From the NCBI GenBank assembly GCA_020629415.1, contig JAHDDL010000029.1, positions 1 through 37,778 of the forward strand: DNA of 37,778 nucleotides, written 5' to 3'. Of this stretch, positions 34,060 through 37,778 are shown one piece after another. The DNA is from Maribacter sp. Lineage in GTDB: Bacteria; Bacteroidota; Bacteroidia; Flavobacteriales; Flavobacteriaceae. The notes under the pieces were generated by a model. That model saw nothing but the letters and a program-made list of their open reading frames with translations, was not told where the DNA came from and searched no databases. Position numbers and translations under genes: made by a program. The first letter of the stretch is position 1, and each line of letters begins with the position of its first letter.

Positions 34060-34692
34060 TTATTTTGCGATATAGGCCCATGCATTTTTTCCAGAAGCCA
34101 ATTGGATCTGAATTCTTTCGTAAGCTTCACCTTCATATCTATCCGCTTTTTGTAATTCTTGATGAGATAGGGTATATACTTGTCCCTTAATTGTATCTTC
34201 TTTTGATCCCGTATGCTGTAATGTTGGATACAGTCCCGCCACCTTACTATCAGATATGGTGTACAACGGTAATTCATCTTCAAAGCCGATCAAAGGCCTG
34301 GCGAATATACCTAATTGTACTTCTCTTTCCTGTAAAGTGCCATAAGTGAACAAATAGTGTGTTGCCGCCGCTCTTTGAACAAAGAACTCATCTACTACTT
34401 CTAATTCAGTTTTAAAAGAAACCAACTGACCGGCAAATTTCTTTTGAATACTCTCTATTAGTGCCGGTGCATCTTCCTCATAATACCTTTCTAGAGTAGC
34501 TTTGTCCGGTACGGTATACTGAACAGAATATGTGAAGCCTCCCATATCTTCTTCAACCAAAACTTTGGTAAATTTTGCGCTTAAGAATTTACCTGTTGAA
34601 AGTACTTGCGGTATATGGCTTTCTTTCATCCATTGCAACCAAGCATCATGGGCAGATTCTTCTATATTGGTGGTAACGTTATAAATATACAT
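34060..34692 (-). CDS. DUF4286-gamma-glutamylcyclotransferase-like fusion
   Basis: 210 residues in one uninterrupted frame. Residues 1-103 are a DUF4286 domain (MYIYNVTTNIEESAHDAWLQ, ferredoxin-like). Residues 108-210 are a GGCT/AIG2-like domain with the substrate loop YLFTYGTLQ, GQVYTLSHQEL and the segment ADRYEGEAYERI containing the expected catalytic Glu. GGCT-like enzymes release 5-oxoproline from gamma-glutamyl compounds; DUF4286 has no known role. First gene of a probable transcript with rsmA and mgtE. Confidence 0.82.
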   Translation of the reverse strand: MYIYNVTTNIEESAHDAWLQWMKESHIPQVLSTGKFLSAKFTKVLVEEDMGGFTYSVQYTVPDKATLERYYEEDAPALIESIQKKFAGQLVSFKTELEVVDEFFVQRAAATHYLFTYGTLQEREVQLGIFARPLIGFEDELPLYTISDSKVAGLYPTLQHTGSKEDTIKGQVYTLSHQELQKADRYEGEAYERIQIQLASGKNAWAYIAK

Positions 34693-34767
34693 GCGTTATA
34701 TCTAGTTCTATTTGAATTGCAAAGTTAGTTCAACTAGGTCTTATAACGAATTGGATAACGTGCGATT

Positions 34768-36555
34768 TTAATTTATGGCGTCTCCCCTTAAAATTCTGAA
34801 GTTTTTTCGGGCTTCGGGAAAGTAGTAACTGTCTTGATAATTATAGATAATTTTCTCGTATTGCTCTTTTGCCTTTATGGGGTCGTTGAATTCTTTACGG
34901 TAAAGTTCTCCTAGTGCATAATAGGCGTCATCGGCAAGAATTCCATTGCCATAAAATGTGATGATTTTTTGATAGTTTAATTGGGCTTCTTCGTATTTCT
35001 TTTGCTTTTCAAATAGCTGAGCTTGTTTTAAGAGTGCTTCATCTTCAATTTTTTCGCCCTTATGATTTTCTAAAATATCGCCCAAAGCGGCAATGGCTTC
35101 ATTGGTTTTATTCTGATAGGCCAAAAAATCTGCCCGTGCATATTTTTTTAATGCGGTTTGTGTAGAATCTTCTAATGAATTGTCCGATATCAATAGGCTC
35201 AACTGCATGGCATCATTTGCAATAAGCTGAGAAGTAGAACTTCTAAGTACCTTTAATTGGGTTAAGGCCCATTCAAAATCACCTTTGTAAAAACTGGTTT
35301 GCGCCACCTTAAAACGAGCATCTTGACCTAATACATCGTTTTTTAATTTCGATTGTATCTGTGAGAAATAGATGAGAGCTTCGTTGAACTTTTTATTATA
35401 TACCAAAATATCGCCCAATGCTAATTTTAAATAAGCGGTACCCCTGTCGCTCAAGGGTAATTCTAGACTATTTTTCAGTAATTTTTCCGCAGGTGCGGGA
35501 TTGTTCTTGTTAAACGTAAGAAAATTTGCGTAGGCAACTTGTAACTGCAGTGATTGCGATTTATACCCATAAACATCAACAAGTGCGTCGTATTTTTTTT
35601 GAATAGCATCTAACTGTCCGTTTGTAGCATTTATTAAATCAATATCAATAAGATTTAGTTCTGCGTCTAATTGCGTAATCTTATTGCTGGTGTTCTCAAT
35701 AATGTAGCTGTAAATATCTTTTGCAGTGTCATATTCTTCATTAGCTAGAGCATCATTGCCCAAATTTTCCAAACGTGTGGTAGAGATGCCGTTCATACGT
35801 TTAAAAATGGCTTTTTCTTGTCTAAACGCGCTTCCATATTGTTTCTGCTGAATGAATAGCCAACTTAGAAGCTCGTTCCAGAGAATATCAGGATTTTTCT
35901 GTACACGCGCTAAGAGTACTTTTTTAAAAAGGAGGTTATTTTTATTCTCGGCATTTTCGGAAATAAAATCATCTATACTTCTTAGAATATTAGACTTAGA
36001 GGTTTTGCCGTCTATAACAAGATTTAGGTAAGAATTGTACATGGCTTCAACATTGCCCTGTTCCCCATAAATTCTTGCCATTTGAAAATTAAAGTTCAAC
36101 GCAGGATTCAGTTCCATGGCATTTTTAAAGGCTTCTATGGCAAGGTCCAATAAATTATACTTTTGAAATTGCAGACCTAGGGCATAACCATAATTAGGAT
36201 TTTTAGAGATGATCTTCAATGCCTTGTCATAATAGGTCTGTGCCATTGTCTCATTCTCCTGAAGGGTGTAATTATAGCCTAAATCAATCAATAGCGTAGG
36301 GTAGGGGTTGCGGTCCTTTAGTCTTGCGTTCAAAAAGTCTTCTGCTTCTTTATAGCGTTGTAACTGCTGGTAACATGCAACTAAGTCCTGGACATACTCA
36401 GTTCTTCGAGGGTTTTTTTCAACCAATTTTTCATAAAAAACCACAGCTTTTTCAAAATTACCATCAGCAAAATATTGCTTTGCCAAGAAGTCATCTTGGG
36501 CAAATGCGAATGTGGATAAGCTGATATATGCAAAAATGAAAATAATAAACCGCAT
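34768..36555 (-). CDS. Exported tetratricopeptide repeat protein
   Basis: 595 residues from the ATG at 36555. A TTG at 36561 also opens the frame but lies inside a promoter-like motif. A signal peptide (MRFIIFIFAYISLSTFAFAQ) is followed by TPR units through most of the chain: DFLAKQYFADGNFEKAVVFY, PTLLIDLGYNYTLQENETMA, ALGLQFQKYNLLDLAIEAFK and a C-terminal set near ALGELYRKEFNDPIKAKEQY. No catalytic domain is seen. It is likely a periplasmic or outer-membrane-associated scaffold. Partner unknown. Confidence 0.87.
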   Translation of the reverse strand: MRFIIFIFAYISLSTFAFAQDDFLAKQYFADGNFEKAVVFYEKLVEKNPRRTEYVQDLVACYQQLQRYKEAEDFLNARLKDRNPYPTLLIDLGYNYTLQENETMAQTYYDKALKIISKNPNYGYALGLQFQKYNLLDLAIEAFKNAMELNPALNFNFQMARIYGEQGNVEAMYNSYLNLVIDGKTSKSNILRSIDDFISENAENKNNLLFKKVLLARVQKNPDILWNELLSWLFIQQKQYGSAFRQEKAIFKRMNGISTTRLENLGNDALANEEYDTAKDIYSYIIENTSNKITQLDAELNLIDIDLINATNGQLDAIQKKYDALVDVYGYKSQSLQLQVAYANFLTFNKNNPAPAEKLLKNSLELPLSDRGTAYLKLALGDILVYNKKFNEALIYFSQIQSKLKNDVLGQDARFKVAQTSFYKGDFEWALTQLKVLRSSTSQLIANDAMQLSLLISDNSLEDSTQTALKKYARADFLAYQNKTNEAIAALGDILENHKGEKIEDEALLKQAQLFEKQKKYEEAQLNYQKIITFYGNGILADDAYYALGELYRKEFNDPIKAKEQYEKIIYNYQDSYYFPEARKNFRILRGDAIN

Positions 36556-36558
36556 ATT

Positions 36559-36566
36559 CAAAGATA
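36559..36566 (-). promoter_or_regulatory. -7-like element at the TPR gene start
   Basis: TATCTTTG on the minus strand matches TAnnTTTG and ends 3 nt before the likely ATG, so a transcript from it would be leaderless. It may be coincidental. Confidence 0.3.
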
Positions 36567-36619
36567 CATAGAAAGCCGTAAGATGTTGTTAACGCTTTGA
36601 TAAGAAGTGCATAATGGAA

Positions 36620-36946
36620 TTAATGCGATACTACCTTTAAGCCTATTATAGAGCCTATTAATGTGCTGATAAAAAGAATACGTAAGAAGGTTGCCGGTTC
36701 TTTGAATACAAATATGCCTACCAGTACGGTTCCTACAGCTCCAATACCTGTCCAAACTGCGTAAGCTGTACCTATTGGTAATGTTTGTGTCGCTTTCACT
36801 AATAGTATCATACTTATGGCAAGTGCAACTAAAAAACCAACATACCAAAGGTACATTTCGTTGCCAGTAGTTTCTTTTGCTTTCCCTAAACAGAAAGCGA
36901 AGGCTACCTCGAAAAGACCGGCGATTATTAATAGTGCCCAATTCAT
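36620..36946 (-). CDS. Small multidrug resistance (SMR) family transporter
   Basis: 108 residues, four transmembrane helices, the SMR architecture. The essential glutamate is in AGLFEVAFA (E13); helix 3 contains TAYAVWTGIGAVGTVLVG, the dimer and substrate region. The sequence is nearer the SugE/Gdx side than EmrE in the TM3 signature, but helix 1 has Phe where guanidinium exporters usually have Trp, and I see no guanidine riboswitch upstream. It exports small cations with proton antiport; substrate unsettled. An overlapping 127-residue frame at 36558-36941 is a shadow. Confidence 0.87.
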   Translation of the reverse strand: MNWALLIIAGLFEVAFAFCLGKAKETTGNEMYLWYVGFLVALAISMILLVKATQTLPIGTAYAVWTGIGAVGTVLVGIFVFKEPATFLRILFISTLIGSIIGLKVVSH

Positions 36947-36991
36947 AATTGTACAGATTTAGTAAAAGTAAAGGTCGATAATCTCGTTTAC

Positions 36992-37778
36992 CTATTCATT
37001 GTAATGAAGGTACTTTTTTATAGTGGTGTCTTCACAGATAAATGAAAGATCATCGTTATAAATTGCTTGGTAATCAGCATAGACCTGATTGCAACTGCTT
37101 TCGTTATAATGAATTATAATTACTGGTTTTTCATCATCTAAGAAACTTTGTGCACCAGAGGCATCCCACCAATTTTTATCGTCGTTATAAGATTCATAAG
37201 TAACTCCATCAAAATCTTCTGCGTTTTCAACGAAGTTCTTAGCCATACACTTCATTCCTTTTTCATGTACATAATTGCAAAGTTCTTGAAAATAGGCTAT
37301 GCTTTCTTCGTTTGTTACTTGTATGCCATATGTTTCTCTTGTTTCATCATACAAAGCCCAGTCCATATTATCGAATTCTACCCAATCATAGCCTAGATCG
37401 GCAATCTTATCTATTCTGGCTTTCATCACATCAACTATTCCTGTGGTAGTCGTATTTACGAAATATTCCCCTTGCCATTCCGCCCACTGTTGGGTAGTGA
37501 GAAAAGGCTGTAAATCTGAAAAATAATCTCTCCAATCTTCACCTGTACCAATACTTATGTAAGCTGCAATTTGATTTCCGTTCTCTTTTATTTCTGCTAT
37601 AGATTCAATAACGTCATCATTGAATGGGTCTACCAAAACATATGCGTTGGATGCATTTAATACTATGTATGCTACCTGGTCTACTTCATAATTTTCAATA
37701 TATGCATGGTTGAAAACTGGTATGGCGTTAAAATTTTCATTTTCTTCCGATACATCATCCGATACATCATCCGATACA
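36992..37778 (-). CDS. GH114-like (endo alpha-1,4 polygalactosaminidase) protein, 5' end missing
   Basis: About 262 codons are visible and the frame is open to the right edge, so the N terminus (probably an export signal or lipoprotein signal) is missing. The visible part starts with an acidic VSDD repeat linker, then the barrel: NFNAIPVF, AAYISIGTGEDWRDYF near the conserved strand, then LGYDWVEFDNMDWALYD with catalytic-type acids and EKGMKCMAKNF. This matches the TM1410/GH114 family of putative glycosidases acting on galactosamine-containing exopolysaccharide. The substrate is not certain. Confidence 0.8.
   Translation of the reverse strand, partial: VSDDVSDDVSEENENFNAIPVFNHAYIENYEVDQVAYIVLNASNAYVLVDPFNDDVIESIAEIKENGNQIAAYISIGTGEDWRDYFSDLQPFLTTQQWAEWQGEYFVNTTTTGIVDVMKARIDKIADLGYDWVEFDNMDWALYDETRETYGIQVTNEESIAYFQELCNYVHEKGMKCMAKNFVENAEDFDGVTYESYNDDKNWWDASGAQSFLDDEKPVIIIHYNESSCNQVYADYQAIYNDDLSFICEDTTIKKYLHYNE
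37747..37778. repeat. 12-bp tandem repeat at the right edge
   Basis: CCGATACATCAT occurs at 37747-37758 and 37759-37770, with a partial third copy to the window end. It encodes VSDD units of the linker in the GH114-like protein, in frame. The true copy number lies outside the window. Confidence 0.85.

Noticed and set aside
36558..36941. 127-residue minus-strand frame overlapping the SMR gene
   Set aside because: It is another frame of the SMR gene; the SMR frame has four clean membrane helices and the key Glu, while this one is Arg/Ser/Tyr-rich noise.
36947..36991. Guanidine riboswitch upstream of the SMR gene
   Set aside because: The gap is only 45 bp and shows no guanidine-riboswitch-like paired structure.

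Overview
The window is a stretch of AT-rich chromosome from a member of the Bacteroidota, almost certainly a marine-type Flavobacteriaceae. The lineage call rests on a type IX secretion (T9SS) sorting domain, the DUF1800/DUF1501 pair, Bacteroidota-style -7 promoter elements (TAnnTTTG) close upstream of several genes, little Shine-Dalgarno sequence, and many family members with flavobacterial architecture. I cannot name the genus from sequence alone. There are no rRNA or tRNA genes, CRISPR arrays, prophages or classical insertion sequences. No gene-free stretch exceeds 300 bases; the longest (2073-2283, 5728-5913, 9137-9364) hold only promoter-like sequence or nothing I recognise.

Layout. 1-2072: methionyl-tRNA synthetase, cut by the left edge. 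2284-2463: a 59-residue orphan gene. 2519-5727: a DUF1800-DUF1501 pair, the second with both a Tat signal and a T9SS tail. 5914-8337: YraN, an ACT-like protein and a periplasmic thioredoxin-like protein. 8466-10804: three short TerB-like paralogues around a YiaK-type dehydrogenase. 10806-16449: mfd, a flavin disulfide reductase and a TspO-like membrane protein. 16508-22855: the ligase-associated DNA damage response cassette (PdeM phosphoesterase, Lhr-type helicase, ATP-dependent ligase, beta-lactamase-fold exonuclease), interrupted by a small GIY-YIG nuclease gene. 22958-28213: a fourth TerB-like gene, fbp, a GNAT gene, aspartate kinase and a two-domain OlsF-like lipid acyltransferase. 28215-29048: an ArsR/ArsN1 pair. 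29128-31737: a TM2 protein and a cupin/dehydrogenase/DUF1801/VOC gene run. 31834-34692: mgtE, rsmA and a DUF4286-GGCT fusion. 34768-37778: a TPR protein, an SMR exporter and a GH114-like protein cut by the right edge.

Most of the content is conserved housekeeping and stress or repair functions. The most unusual signal is a 443-bp unit at 19741-20183: the GIY-YIG gene bounded by an inverted pair of about 27-nt repeats, each itself a palindrome with a shared 12-nt core. Between the two copies the stem differs by a compensating base-pair swap. The unit sits exactly at the ligase/helicase junction, supplying the helicase start codon and the last ligase codons. Related palindromes (core GAGCGTAGCCGA with different self-complementary arms) are inserted in frame in metG and, as three tandem 24-bp units, in the ligase gene, giving the peptide TERSRS in both proteins. 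I interpret this as a small palindrome-associated mobile family, analogous in logic to REP/RAYT systems but linked to a GIY-YIG nuclease. The structure is read from the sequence; mobility is inference.
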